Shown: positions 9,386-18,423 of the stretch, piece after piece
Numbering within the stretch: the stretch's first letter is position 1
How the letters are laid out: each line of letters opens with the position of its first letter
DNA from: an uncultured Collinsella sp.
GTDB taxonomy: Bacteria; Actinomycetota; Coriobacteriia; Coriobacteriales; Coriobacteriaceae
Length of the DNA: 49,423 bases
Direction of reading: 5' to 3'
NCBI GenBank assembly: GCA_900543275.1
Contig: UQQL01000007.1
Coordinates: 1 to 49,423, forward strand
Made by a program: the position numbers and the translations under genes
Notes under the pieces: generated by a model
What the model was told of the DNA's origin: nothing
Databases searched by the model: none
Seen by the model: the letters and a program-made list of their open reading frames with translations, nothing else

Positions 9386-10612
9386 ATGGATTTTTCTCCG
9401 GCGGATCTGTTCCGTTCAACCAAGACCGGCTCTCGCAGCAGCCTGGACCGCGTCAACAAGCAACTTTCGGCCTCGCGCGGCACGTTTCGCCAAAAGGTGC
9501 ATATCGGTGTGCTCGTGGCTACAGTGGCGCTCGTCGCCTACGGTGCCATCATTATCTGGTCGGCTTCGCAGTTTAAGGCCGATGCTTCGTTCTCACGTCA
9601 TCTGCTGGGAATTGGCATCGGGGCGGTGCTGGCGGTGCTGGTCTGGCGTACCGACCTGCGCGGTATTTCCAATTTCTCGACAGCGTTGCTCGTCATCGAC
9701 CTGATCGTGATCTTCTCACCCAAGATTCCGGGTCTGTCCTATACAGGCGGTCTGGGCATGACGGGCTGGATCAAGATTCCCGGTATCGGCTTGACATTCC
9801 AGCCGGTTGAGCTTGCCAAGCTCATCACCATCTTCTTTATCGCCACGCTTGGCTCGCAGTATAACGGCCGCATCGATACCGTTCGCGACTACGTCAAGCT
9901 CTGCGGCATGCTGTCCATCCCGTTTTTGGCCGTCGTTGCCATGGGCGACCTGGGCTCGGGCCTGGTCGTGTTGGTCTCGGGTGCCATCGTCATCTGCATG
10001 AGCGGTGCACGCCGCGAATGGGTGCTGTCGACCCTGGCCCTGCTCGTGGGCCTGGTGGCCCTCGTCCTGGCGCTCGATTCGGTCTTTGATTCGTTGCTCG
10101 GCCACGATGTGCTCATCAAGCAGTATCAGATGAACCGTCTGACGGTCTTTATCGACCCCGATAATGCCGATTCGGACGATGCCTACAACCTGCAGCAGTC
10201 GCTTATCGCCGTTGGCTCGGGTGGCTTCTTTGGTAAGGGTTTGGGCCACGCAACGCAGTCGGCCGGCGGCTTTCTGCCTGAGTTCCATACCGACTTCGTC
10301 TTCGCCTTCCTGTCCGAGACCTTTGGCTTTTGCGGTTCCTTTTTGCTCCTGTGCCTCTACGTGCTGTTGATCTTTTCGACGATTCGCGTCGCCTTTAAGT
10401 GCGAGTCGCTGTTCTTGCGCCTATCGTGTGTGGGCATCGTTGGCATGTGGGCGTTCCAGACCTTCGAAAACATCGGCATGTGCATCGGCATGATGCCGAT
10501 TACCGGTATTCCGCTACCGTTTATTAGCTTCGGTTCGTCTTCGATGATGATTCAGCTGCTGACGGTGGGTATCGTACAATCCATATGGCGGCATCGTTCT
10601 GGCGCCGCGTAA
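9386..10612 (+). CDS. rodA: Peptidoglycan glycosyltransferase RodA (SEDS family)
   Basis: 408 residues with about ten transmembrane helices. SEDS-family motifs are clear: the loop before GWIKIPGIGLTFQPVELAKL, the FGKGLGHATQSAGGFLPEFHTDFVF region, here cited as GKGLGHATQS and LPEFHTDF, and the C-terminal ITGIPLPFISFGSSSMM. It polymerises lipid II glycan strands during elongation, paired with the PBP2 encoded just upstream (9-base gap, AGGAGG before the ATG). Confidence 0.95.
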   Translation: MDFSPADLFRSTKTGSRSSLDRVNKQLSASRGTFRQKVHIGVLVATVALVAYGAIIIWSASQFKADASFSRHLLGIGIGAVLAVLVWRTDLRGISNFSTALLVIDLIVIFSPKIPGLSYTGGLGMTGWIKIPGIGLTFQPVELAKLITIFFIATLGSQYNGRIDTVRDYVKLCGMLSIPFLAVVAMGDLGSGLVVLVSGAIVICMSGARREWVLSTLALLVGLVALVLALDSVFDSLLGHDVLIKQYQMNRLTVFIDPDNADSDDAYNLQQSLIAVGSGGFFGKGLGHATQSAGGFLPEFHTDFVFAFLSETFGFCGSFLLLCLYVLLIFSTIRVAFKCESLFLRLSCVGIVGMWAFQTFENIGMCIGMMPITGIPLPFISFGSSSMMIQLLTVGIVQSIWRHRSGAA

Positions 10613-10630
10613 CCGCTGGAGGGGTTTGCT

Positions 10631-11560
10631 ATGAAAATTCCCGTAGATAAGCTGACCCGCGCTTTTAAGATGGGCGCGTCCGTTAAGAAGGATTCCGATA
10701 CGCCGGTGCGCGTCTCGGTCTATCTGGATTCGTCCGCCTCGCGCTTTCTGGCCGAGACGGTGCGTGACGCCTTTGTGCCGCAGACGACCTCGGGCATTGT
10801 GCGCGTCGAGCGTCTGGGGGAGGAGCGAATTGCTCCAAAGACCGATACCGATGTGGTACTGGTGCTCTCGTGTGGTTCCGACCGCCTGGAGAGTGCCGTG
10901 CAGGAGCTCGTGATCGCCGGCGCGCCCGTGTGCGTGCTTGCCGAGTCCGCTGTGGAGGTGCCGTTTATCGAGGAGTCCACGCCCATGCTCGGCGTGGTGG
11001 CGGCAACCGATAAGACGTATCTGCTCGAGACGCTTGCCCGCTGGATTCTCGATCGCACCGAAAAGGAAACGGCTTTTGCGGCGAACTTTGCCTTCATGCG
11101 CATCGCGGCGGCCAATCGTATCATCACCTCGTGCGCGCTCACCAATATGGCGACCGGTGCGCTGGTGTTTTTGCCGGGCGCCGATTATCCCGTTATGGCG
11201 CTGGCGCAGGTGGGCATGCTCTTTGAGCTCGCTGCCGTCTTTGGACGCGGCATTAAGCCTGAGCGCGGCTACGAGGTCGCTGGCGTGCTTGCCGGCGGTC
11301 TTGTGATCCGCGCGGTCACCCGCGCGCTCGTCAAGCAGACGCCGCATATTGGGTTTGCCGTTAAGGCGCTCACTGCTGCTGCGGGCACCTATGGCATGGG
11401 CCGTGCGCTCGTTTCGCTCTACGAGCGCGATGTCGACTACAGCCGTGCCAACGAGGTGGTCACTGCCACGTTCTCCCGCGTTCGCGATCTGGTGACCACG
11501 GTCGCGGGTGCTACCCGTCCTATGGCGTCCTACCAAGACGCATCCGATCTCGCTGCTTAG
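10631..11560 (+). CDS. Uncharacterised membrane-associated protein, DUF697-like
   Basis: 309 residues, start ATG 10631 with GGAGGGG upstream. The N-terminal half alternates strands and helices (VRVSVYLDSSASRF, DTDVVLVLSCGSDRLE) and resembles a nucleotide-binding-type fold with no Walker A. The second half has hydrophobic helices (ITSCALTNMATGALVFLPG, YPVMALAQVGMLFELAAVFG) similar in pattern to DUF697 domains, which often follow GTPase domains. It sits at the end of the mre operon, 18 bases after rodA, so a link with envelope growth is possible. Function unknown; the DUF697 label rests on pattern only. Confidence 0.7.
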   Translation: MKIPVDKLTRAFKMGASVKKDSDTPVRVSVYLDSSASRFLAETVRDAFVPQTTSGIVRVERLGEERIAPKTDTDVVLVLSCGSDRLESAVQELVIAGAPVCVLAESAVEVPFIEESTPMLGVVAATDKTYLLETLARWILDRTEKETAFAANFAFMRIAAANRIITSCALTNMATGALVFLPGADYPVMALAQVGMLFELAAVFGRGIKPERGYEVAGVLAGGLVIRAVTRALVKQTPHIGFAVKALTAAAGTYGMGRALVSLYERDVDYSRANEVVTATFSRVRDLVTTVAGATRPMASYQDASDLAA

Positions 11561-11570
11561 GGGTTTTCCG

Positions 11571-13448
11571 TTGCGCGTTCCGTATCAAGACTGTTTTCAT
11601 TTAATTGAGCCGCTGCTCGCCAAGGTCGAAAAGCCGAGTCGCTATATCGATCACGAGTGGGGCACGCTTTCAAAGGCCGATGCCGACTACCGTTGCTGCC
11701 TGATCTATCCGGATGTGTACGAGGTCGGTTTGCCCAACCAGGGCATCGCCATCCTCTACAACATCCTTAACCAGGCCGAGGGCATCTCCTGCGAGCGTGG
11801 CTATGTGCCGTGGCCCGATATGGGTGACGCTATGCGCGAGGCGGGCATTCCGCTGCTCTCGCTCGAGGGTGCAGCGCCGGTCGCTTCGTTTGATATCGTC
11901 GGCCTGCATGTGCCGCACGAGATGGCGGTGACGAACTTCCTCGAGGCACTCGATCTCGCTGGCATTCCGCTGTTAGCGGCCGACCGAGGCGAAGACGACC
12001 CCATCATCATCGCCGGCGGTCCCTCGGTGTACAACCCCGAGCCGTACGCGGCCTTCTTCGATGCCATCCTCATCGGCGAGGGCGAGGAATCGCTGCTCGA
12101 GACCTGCCAGCTGCATCGCCGCCTGCGTGACGAAGGAGTCCCGCGCGCGCAGATTGTTGAGCAGCTTGCATCCATTGCCGGCAACTACGTGCCGTCGCTC
12201 TATGAGGTTCGTCACGATGAGCCCTGCTCGCCGCATGGCTACACCGTGCCGCGTGAGGGCAAGGATGCTCCGGTCGTGGTCTACAAGCGCGTCGTCGAGG
12301 ATTTCGGCGCCACGAATCCGCTGTCGCAGTCGTGTGTACCCTATGCGCAGCTGGTCCACGACCGCCTGTCTATTGAGATCCTGCGTGGCTGCGCCCGCGG
12401 CTGTCGTTTTTGCCAGGCCGGCATGACGTATCGCCCGGTGCGCGAGCGCTCGGCCGACCAGATCGTCTCGTCGGTGATTCAGGGTCTGGAAAAGACCGGC
12501 TATGACGAGGTGTCGCTGACCTCGCTCTCCACGACCGACCACTCCTGCATTCGCGACGTGCTCGGCAGGCTCAACCGTCGCCTGGAGGATACGGGTATTC
12601 GCGTGTCTATTCCGTCGCAGCGCCTGGATTCGTTTGGCGTGGATATGGCCGAGTCGGTCGCCGGCGAAAAGAAGGGCGGCCTGACGTTCGCACCCGAGGC
12701 CGGCAGCCAGCGCATGCGCGACATCATTAACAAGAACGTGACCGAGGAGGACCTGGACCGTGCGGCCAAGGCGGCCTTCGAGGCCGGCTGGAACCGCATG
12801 AAGCTCTACTTTATGATGGGCCTTCCCGGCGAGCGCGACGAGGACATCGTGGCCATCGCCAATCTGGCCGATCACGTGCTGGAGCTCGGTCGTTCCGTGG
12901 TGCCCAAGGCTCGTCGCGGCTCGATCTCGGTGTCCATCTCGGTTTCGGTGTTTATCCCCAAGGCTGCCACGCCGTTCCAGTGGTGCCCGCAGCTCGACTA
13001 CGACGACGTCAAGCGTCGCCAGAAGCTGCTTATCACGAGCGTTCGCAACCGTGCCGTCCGCGTGCATTACCACGATGCCGAGACCTCGCTCATCGAGGCC
13101 GCGCTGTCCCGCGCCGGGCGTGACATGACGCCCGTCATCATCGATGCTTGGCGCGCTGGCTCTCGCTTTGACGCCTGGGTAGAGCATTTCTCGCTCGATA
13201 ACTGGAAGGAGGCTGCTGCCAAAAACGGCATCGACCTCAATGAGCTCGTGCACCTGCCCTACGAGTTGGACTGGCGCCTGCCGTGGGAGCACGTGAGCCC
13301 CGGCTGCACGCGCGGCTTCCTCGAGCGCGAGTACCGTCGCTCGCTCGAGGGTGTCACGACTCCCGACTGCACCCGCACGTCGTGCACCGGCTGCGGAATC
13401 TGCCCCACGCTCCACGCCGAGAATGTATTGATGGGTGATCGCGCATGA
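11571..13448 (+). CDS. B12-binding-domain radical SAM protein, TIGR03960 type
   Basis: 625 residues. A cobalamin-binding-like N-terminal Rossmann domain (LIYPDVYEVGLPNQGIAILY) precedes a radical SAM domain whose cluster cysteines are in CARGCRFCQAG around residues 275-282. A Cys-rich end (CTGCGICPTLHAENVL) may bind a further metal or cluster. I placed the start at TTG 11571, since this removes 21 residues that overlap the previous gene; the ribosome-binding site is weak (AGGGG). It is always paired in actinobacteria with the DUF2344/TIGR03936 protein, which follows with a four-base ATGA overlap. The reaction of this pair is not established; RNA or cofactor modification has been suggested for relatives. 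Confidence 0.85.
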   Translation: MRVPYQDCFHLIEPLLAKVEKPSRYIDHEWGTLSKADADYRCCLIYPDVYEVGLPNQGIAILYNILNQAEGISCERGYVPWPDMGDAMREAGIPLLSLEGAAPVASFDIVGLHVPHEMAVTNFLEALDLAGIPLLAADRGEDDPIIIAGGPSVYNPEPYAAFFDAILIGEGEESLLETCQLHRRLRDEGVPRAQIVEQLASIAGNYVPSLYEVRHDEPCSPHGYTVPREGKDAPVVVYKRVVEDFGATNPLSQSCVPYAQLVHDRLSIEILRGCARGCRFCQAGMTYRPVRERSADQIVSSVIQGLEKTGYDEVSLTSLSTTDHSCIRDVLGRLNRRLEDTGIRVSIPSQRLDSFGVDMAESVAGEKKGGLTFAPEAGSQRMRDIINKNVTEEDLDRAAKAAFEAGWNRMKLYFMMGLPGERDEDIVAIANLADHVLELGRSVVPKARRGSISVSISVSVFIPKAATPFQWCPQLDYDDVKRRQKLLITSVRNRAVRVHYHDAETSLIEAALSRAGRDMTPVIIDAWRAGSRFDAWVEHFSLDNWKEAAAKNGIDLNELVHLPYELDWRLPWEHVSPGCTRGFLEREYRRSLEGVTTPDCTRTSCTGCGICPTLHAENVLMGDRA

Positions 13449-14257
13449 GTGAGCGCCTGACCGACAACCCCACGCTCTTTAGGCTTCGTGTTCGCTATGG
13501 CAAGCGCGATCGCCTTAAGTACCTGGGCCATCTCGAAGTAATCCATACCATTGAGCGCATTGTGCGCCGTGCGGGACTTCCCTATGCCGTCACGCAGGGC
13601 TTCTCTCCGCACATGCGCGTGGGCTTCTCTTCGGCGCTACCGGTGGGCACGTCGTCGACCTGCGAGTGGTATGACCTGTTTATGACCGAGTTCGTGGCGC
13701 TCGACGAGGCGTTTGGGCGCCTGGCTGCGGCGTCTCCGGCCGATCTGGCGCCCATCGAGGCGGCGTACATCGACGTGCGCACGCCGGCGTTGACGGCGCA
13801 ACTCACGCGTCTGTCGTATCGCATCGACCTGCACTTGGATCCCGAGGCGCCCGTAAGTGCCGACGAGGTGCGTCGTGCGATCGACACGCTGCGCGCGGAC
13901 CATGGCATCGACTACGCGCGCGGCAAAAAGAGCAAGCGCTTAGACCTTGACCACACACTGGTGGGCTATGAGATCACGGCGGGGGAGCGTCCGGACCATC
14001 TGGTGCTCATGCTCGACACCCATGCCGACAACGAGGGCTCCATGCGTCCGGAGATTTTGCTTTCTGCTGCTGATGTTTTGTTGCAGGGCTTGACCCCGGG
14101 CGTCGATGCACCTATTGTTTCCACCGGTATGCAAGACCTCGTGACCATCTGCTCCTACGATGTCGAGCGTCAGAATCAAGCATGCGAGGACGACGAGGGC
14201 CGACTCGTCAGCCCCATACCTGTGCGAACTTGTGGATTTGCTCCACATACTCGTTGA
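13445..14257 (+). CDS. TIGR03936 / DUF2344 radical SAM-associated protein
   Basis: 270 residues. The start RLRVRYGKRDRLKYLGHLEV and GFSPHMRVGFSSALPVGTSS are hallmarks of DUF2344, the standard partner of TIGR03960 radical SAM proteins. ATG 13445 overlaps the stop of the partner gene (ATGA), so the two are translationally coupled and probably form a complex. The 3' end of the gene overlaps the -35 element of the rplU promoter. Confidence 0.85.
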   Translation: MSERLTDNPTLFRLRVRYGKRDRLKYLGHLEVIHTIERIVRRAGLPYAVTQGFSPHMRVGFSSALPVGTSSTCEWYDLFMTEFVALDEAFGRLAAASPADLAPIEAAYIDVRTPALTAQLTRLSYRIDLHLDPEAPVSADEVRRAIDTLRADHGIDYARGKKSKRLDLDHTLVGYEITAGERPDHLVLMLDTHADNEGSMRPEILLSAADVLLQGLTPGVDAPIVSTGMQDLVTICSYDVERQNQACEDDEGRLVSPIPVRTCGFAPHTR

Positions 14258-14282
14258 CGGGGGTATTTTCGCCTGCTACTAT
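14254..14282 (+). promoter_or_regulatory. Strong predicted promoter for rplU-rpmA
   Basis: TTGACG (14254-14259) and TACTAT (14277-14282) with a 17-base spacer, near the ideal sigma70 layout, about 43 bases before the rplU start. The -35 box starts within the last codons of the upstream gene. Confidence 0.7.
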
Positions 14283-14324
14283 ATTCGGCTGTTGCACTAA
14301 CTGATGCATGAAGGGCAAGTAAAC

Positions 14325-14699
14325 ATGTACGCAATCGTTAACACGGGCGGCAAGCAGTACAAGGTCGCCACCGACGATGTCATCACCGTCGAGAAGATCG
14401 AGGGCAATGAGGGCGACAAGGTCACCCTGCCGGTCATCTTCCTCAACGATGGTAAGAAGATCGTCACCGATCCCGACAAGCTGGCCAAGGCCAAGGTTAC
14501 CGCTCAGATCGTTGAGCAGTTCAAGGGCGAGAAGCAGCTGGTCTTCAAGTTCCACAAGCGCAAGCGCTATCGTCGTCTGAAGGGTCACCGTCAGCAGCTC
14601 ACCAAGCTGAAGATCGTGAAGGTCCAGGCTACGTCCCGCGCCAAGAAGGCTGTCAAGGCAGAGGCCGAGGCTGTTGCCGAGGCTCCCGTCGCCGAGTAG
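14325..14699 (+). CDS. rplU: 50S ribosomal protein L21
   Basis: 124 residues; MYAIVNTGGKQYKVATDD and FKFHKRKRYRRLKGHRQQLT are diagnostic of L21, a 23S rRNA-binding protein of the large subunit. ATG 14325 preceded by AAGGGCAAG is the likely start; the upstream in-frame ATG at 14304 would add seven atypical residues. The C-terminus has an Ala/Glu-rich extension (about 24 residues) beyond the usual end, a feature shared with several ribosomal proteins in this window. Confidence 0.97.
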   Translation: MYAIVNTGGKQYKVATDDVITVEKIEGNEGDKVTLPVIFLNDGKKIVTDPDKLAKAKVTAQIVEQFKGEKQLVFKFHKRKRYRRLKGHRQQLTKLKIVKVQATSRAKKAVKAEAEAVAEAPVAE

Positions 14700-14732
14700 A
14701 TTACACTCGTAACGAAAGAGTAGGTATACACA

Positions 14733-14990
14733 ATGGCACACAAAAAAGGACTCGGTTCCTCCCGTAATGGCCGTGACTCCCGCGGTCAGCGCCTTGGCAC
14801 GAAGCGCTATGCCGGCCAGACGGTAACCACGGGCACGATTCTCGTCCGTCAGCACGGCACTCACATCCACCCGGGTGAGAACGTTGGCCGTGGCAAGGAC
14901 GACACGCTGTTCGCGCTGGTCGACGGTACCGTTGAGTTCCACAAGGGTATCAAGCACAGGGTCAGCGTACGCCCGCTCGCGAACGCGTAA
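14733..14990 (+). CDS. rpmA: 50S ribosomal protein L27
   Basis: 85 residues, normal length. The N-terminus MAHKKGLGSSRNGRDSRGQR has no N-terminal extension of the Firmicutes kind that needs cleavage, and GQTVTTGTILVRQHGTHIHPG follows the family pattern, cited as GTILVRQHGTHIHPG. L27 reaches towards the peptidyl transferase centre. It follows rplU by 33 bases in the classical rplU-rpmA-obgE order. Confidence 0.97.
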   Translation: MAHKKGLGSSRNGRDSRGQRLGTKRYAGQTVTTGTILVRQHGTHIHPGENVGRGKDDTLFALVDGTVEFHKGIKHRVSVRPLANA

Positions 14991-15015
14991 TTCACCCTTC
15001 ATAGAGCACATATGT

Positions 15016-15059
15016 GGGAGGCACTTGAGTTTTAGGATTCAAGGGTCTCCCTCTTTTTG
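15016..15059 (+). terminator. Rho-independent terminator after rpmA
   Basis: GGGAG (15016-15020) pairs with CTCCC (15047-15051) and CTTGA with TCAAG inside, followed by TCTTTTTG. Located between rpmA and obgE; some read-through is likely, because obgE starts only 16 bases further on with its own AGGAGG. Confidence 0.75.
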
Positions 15060-15074
15060 TAGGAGGCGATTCTG

Positions 15075-16541
15075 TTGTCACAGTTCACCGATATCAGCCG
15101 CATTAACGTGTGCGGCGGCGACGGCGGAGCCGGATGCATGTCGTTTAGGCGCGAGGCATTTGTCCCCAAGGGCGGCCCCGATGGCGGCGACGGCGGTCGT
15201 GGCGGCAATGTCGTCATCCAGGCCGATGCTCAGCTGTCTTCGTTGATCGATTACCGCTTTAAGCATCACTTCCGCGCCGAGCGCGGCACGCACGGGCAGG
15301 GTGCCCGTCGTAACGGTAAGAGCGGCGAGGACCTAATTTTGAAGGTTCCTATGGGCACCGTGGTGCGCGAGCTCGACCCCGAGACGCAGACCCCGATGTT
15401 CGAGATTGCCGACCTGGTGCATGATGGCGAGCGCGTTGTCGTGGCGCCCGGCGGTGCCGGTGGCCTGGGCAACACGCACTTTGTGACGTCGGTGCGCCGC
15501 GCGCCCGCGTTCGCTCAGCTGGGCGAACCGGCCGAGGAGCACTGGATTGAGCTCGAGATGAAGCTTATGGCCGATGCCGCGCTCGTGGGCTTCCCCTCGG
15601 TGGGCAAGTCCTCGCTCATCGCGCGCATGAGTGCCGCCCGACCCAAGATCGCCGATTATCCGTTTACCACGCTCGTGCCCAATCTGGGCATGGTGCGTGC
15701 CGGTGAGTATTCTTACGTTGTTGCCGACGTTCCTGGTTTGATCGAGGGCGCGAGCGAGGGCAAGGGTCTGGGCCACCAGTTCCTGCGCCACATCGAGCGT
15801 ACGGCGCTGATCATGCATGTCGTCGACATGACGGGCGGTTTTGAGGATCGCGACCCGGTTGAGGATTACCGCATCATCAACCGTGAGCTCGAGCAGTATG
15901 GCGCCGAGCTTTCGGAGCGTCCGCAGATCGTCGTCGCCAACAAGTGCGATGCGCCGGGCACGGCCGACAAGATTGCCGACCTCAAGCGCGCCGCGCTCGA
16001 CGACGGGCATATGTTCTTTGCCGTGTCCGCCGTGACGGGCGCCGGCCTCAACACGCTGATGCTTGCCGTGGGCGAGCAGGTGGCTAAGCTTCGCGCCGAG
16101 TTGGCGGTCTCCGCTGAGCCGGTCGATCTGCGCGACGAGGAGTGGGAGCGCCGCCGTCTGCAGCGCGAGAAGCGTTTCCGCATTGTCCAGGAGGAGCCCG
16201 GTGCCTTCCGTGTGGTTGGTCGCGCGATTGAGCGCATGGTCATCCAGACCGACTGGGAAAACGAGGAAGCTGTCATTTATCTGCAGCACAAGTTTGCGCG
16301 TATGGGTGTTGACGACGCGCTCGAGAAGGCCGGTTGCCGTGCGGGCGACGAGGTCCGCATTTGCCAGCGCGCCTTTGACTTTGAGGGCGCCGAGGACTTC
16401 TTGGAGTACGAGGAGCTCGAGGACGCTGGTGAGGACGTTGCCGTTGAGGCCATTGACGTGGCCGATGCTGCGGATGAGGGCGTCGAGGCTATCGATGCGG
16501 CTGATGCCGCGGACGATGCCGAGACCTCGGAGGGCGAGTAA
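15075..16541 (+). CDS. obgE: GTPase Obg (ribosome assembly)
   Basis: 488 residues. The glycine-rich Obg fold (GGDGGAGCMSFRREAFVPKG) is followed by the G domain with GFPSVGKSSL (P-loop), DVPGLIEGASEG (switch II) and NKCD, then an OCT domain near residues 350-430. It is a large-subunit assembly and stress GTPase. The last 45 residues are a repetitive acidic Ala/Asp/Glu tail. Start TTG 15075 with a good TAGGAGG. Confidence 0.96.
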   Translation: MSQFTDISRINVCGGDGGAGCMSFRREAFVPKGGPDGGDGGRGGNVVIQADAQLSSLIDYRFKHHFRAERGTHGQGARRNGKSGEDLILKVPMGTVVRELDPETQTPMFEIADLVHDGERVVVAPGGAGGLGNTHFVTSVRRAPAFAQLGEPAEEHWIELEMKLMADAALVGFPSVGKSSLIARMSAARPKIADYPFTTLVPNLGMVRAGEYSYVVADVPGLIEGASEGKGLGHQFLRHIERTALIMHVVDMTGGFEDRDPVEDYRIINRELEQYGAELSERPQIVVANKCDAPGTADKIADLKRAALDDGHMFFAVSAVTGAGLNTLMLAVGEQVAKLRAELAVSAEPVDLRDEEWERRRLQREKRFRIVQEEPGAFRVVGRAIERMVIQTDWENEEAVIYLQHKFARMGVDDALEKAGCRAGDEVRICQRAFDFEGAEDFLEYEELEDAGEDVAVEAIDVADAADEGVEAIDAADAADDAETSEGE

Positions 16542-16544
16542 GCC

Positions 16545-17222
16545 ATGTCGCTGCGCGGTGGAATCGGTTTGCCCGAGCTGCCCATAAAAGAGGGCAAAGA
16601 GTTTCGGCTTGGCATTATGGGCGGCACATTCGACCCGATTCATTACGGGCACCTGGTGACTGCCGAGCAGGCGCGCGAGTCGCTCGACTTGGACGCCGTG
16701 CTCTTTATGCCGGCGGGCTCTCCCGCCTTTAAGCTTGACAAGCCGGTGACGCCTGCCGAGGACCGTTATGCCATGACGGTTCTCGCCACCGCCGCGAATC
16801 CGGCTTTTTTGGCGAGCCGTTTCGAGATCGACCGTCCGGGCGTGACCTATACTGCCGATACGCTTCATGCCCTTCGCGACTTTTACCCGCCGCAGGTAAA
16901 GCTCTACTTTATTACGGGCGCCGACGCGATTATTGATATTGTGACCTGGCATGATGCCGAGCGAATTGCTGAGCTTGCTACCTTTATTGCGGCGACGCGA
17001 CCGGGTTTTGATATCGATACGGCGCGTGCCCGAATCAAAGAGTCGGGGCTGCCGTTCGATGTGCGCTATATTCAGATTCCGGCGCTGGCGATCAGCTCGA
17101 CGAACATTCGTAAGCGAGTTGCCCGCGGCATGAGCGTGCGCTATCTTACGAGCGAGTCTGTGCTCGGCTACATTCGCAAGCGCAGTTTGTATGTCGATCT
17201 GGGTCAAGAAGATTTTGAGTGA
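16545..17222 (+). CDS. nadD: Nicotinate-nucleotide adenylyltransferase
   Basis: 225 residues. GGTFDPIHYGHL is the nucleotidyltransferase HxGH-type motif, and ISSTNIRKRVARG is the C-terminal ISSTxIR motif. It joins NaMN and ATP to nicotinic acid adenine dinucleotide in NAD synthesis. It starts three bases after obgE and its stop overlaps the start of the next gene, so obgE-nadD-yqeK-rsfS is one transcription unit. Confidence 0.95.
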   Translation: MSLRGGIGLPELPIKEGKEFRLGIMGGTFDPIHYGHLVTAEQARESLDLDAVLFMPAGSPAFKLDKPVTPAEDRYAMTVLATAANPAFLASRFEIDRPGVTYTADTLHALRDFYPPQVKLYFITGADAIIDIVTWHDAERIAELATFIAATRPGFDIDTARARIKESGLPFDVRYIQIPALAISSTNIRKRVARGMSVRYLTSESVLGYIRKRSLYVDLGQEDFE

Positions 17223-17842
17223 TGGGGGCTACGTTGTCGGTAGAGGATCAGTTTGAGGGCGATGAGCGCGCGCTGCTCAAGCGCATTCAAGAGCTGCTCG
17301 ATGTTCGCATGAAAGATAAGCGCAAGCGCTATGTGCATTCGTTGGGTGTTGCCGAGACCGCACTTCATCTGGCCGAGGTCTACAGCGTTGACCGCTTTGA
17401 TGCCGCTGCCGCCGGCTTAATTCACGACTGGGACAAGGTGCTTTCCGATGACGAGCTCGTGGCCCGCGCGCTTCACTATGGCATCAAGGTTGCCGGCTCT
17501 CCTTCCGCCGCGACGCCGCTTTTGCATGGCCCTGTTGCCGCCTATGAGCTTCCGCAGCTTTTTCCCGAGCTGTCGCCGGCCGTTTTCCAGGCTGTCGACC
17601 GTCACACCGTGGGTGTCTGCGACATGACGCCGCTCGATATGGTGGTCTTTGTGGCAGATGCCATCGAGCCCAACCGCCACGGCGACTATGCCCATGCGCT
17701 GCGCAAGATGGTGGGGGAGTCGACGCTTGATGAGTTGTTCTTCTCCTGTTTTGCGCAGGGTCTGGTCTATGTGATCCAGTCGGGGCGCTATCTTTATCCC
17801 ACGGCTATTACGATTTACAACCATTACGCCCAGCTGCGCTAG
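17222..17842 (+). CDS. yqeK: YqeK-type HD-domain phosphohydrolase
   Basis: About 206 residues. The motif HSLGVAETA and the metal-binding GLIHDWDK pair, then HGPVAAYEL and DRHTVG, define an HD domain of the YqeK family, which hydrolyses diadenosine tetraphosphate to ADP. It lies between nadD and rsfS as in many Gram-positive genomes. ATG 17222 overlaps the nadD stop by one base; GTG 17219 is one codon upstream. Confidence 0.9.
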   Translation: MGATLSVEDQFEGDERALLKRIQELLDVRMKDKRKRYVHSLGVAETALHLAEVYSVDRFDAAAAGLIHDWDKVLSDDELVARALHYGIKVAGSPSAATPLLHGPVAAYELPQLFPELSPAVFQAVDRHTVGVCDMTPLDMVVFVADAIEPNRHGDYAHALRKMVGESTLDELFFSCFAQGLVYVIQSGRYLYPTAITIYNHYAQLR

Positions 17843-17869
17843 CTCGGGCTGTCTAGAAAGAGGTATTCC

Positions 17870-18325
17870 ATGGCCGACGAGACCATGACCGACGAGCAGA
17901 TTCTTGAAGGTGTGGAGCACAAGAGCTTCGTCGCCACGTCCGACCGCACCGCCGCCTCGCTGTCCGCGAGCGGTGTCGCCGCCGAGGATGTCGCCCGCGC
18001 CGCCGCGCAGGCCGCCTACGACAAGAAGGGCGAGGACGTTCAGGTGCTCGACTTGACCGAGCTTTCCGATGTGTGCGACTACTTTGTGCTTGCCACCGGT
18101 ACCAACAACCGCCAGGTCGATTCGATCGTCGACGAGATCGAGGAGAAGGTCGCCGAGGCTTGCGGCGAGCATCCGTTCTCCATCGAGGGCCGCGAGCAGA
18201 AGACCTGGATGCTCATGGACTACGGTTCGGTTGTCGTCCACGTCTTCACTCCCGAAGCCCGCGACTTCTACCGCCTCGAGAAACTCTGGGGAGATGCCCC
18301 CCAGCTCCCCCTCAATCTCCTCTAG
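17870..18325 (+). CDS. rsfS: Ribosomal silencing factor RsfS
   Basis: 151 residues. The RsfS domain begins near residue 40 (AAYDKKGEDVQVLDLTEL) and contains DYFVLATGTNNRQVDSI and EGREQKTWMLMDYGSVVVHV, cited as WMLMDYGSVVVHVF, both typical. It binds L14 and blocks subunit joining in starvation. An N-terminal extension of about 40 residues (MADETMTDEQILEGVEHKSF start) is specific to this lineage. Last gene of the obgE unit. Confidence 0.95.
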   Translation: MADETMTDEQILEGVEHKSFVATSDRTAASLSASGVAAEDVARAAAQAAYDKKGEDVQVLDLTELSDVCDYFVLATGTNNRQVDSIVDEIEEKVAEACGEHPFSIEGREQKTWMLMDYGSVVVHVFTPEARDFYRLEKLWGDAPQLPLNLL

Positions 18326-18370
18326 TGGCTCATTTGATACGGGGCTTTTTAGCTAGCTTCGCGCATTTCG

Positions 18371-18412
18371 CCGGGCAGTTGCGGTTTTCCGCACCTGCCC
18401 GGCTTTCTTTTG
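18371..18412. terminator. Terminator between convergent rsfS and dinB
   Basis: GCCGGGCAG pairs with CTGCCCGGC and GCGG with CCGC inside, followed by TTTCTTTT on the plus strand. It ends the rsfS transcript. The sequence just upstream, GGGGCTTTTTAGCTA (18342-18356), repeats a motif found in the hairpin at 37624-37699. Confidence 0.85.
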
Positions 18413-18423
18413 CCCAAAGGAGG

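Noticed and set aside
15333..17207. 624-codon minus-strand frame
   Set aside because: Antisense to obgE and nadD, with a His/Arg/Leu-rich translation and no domain.
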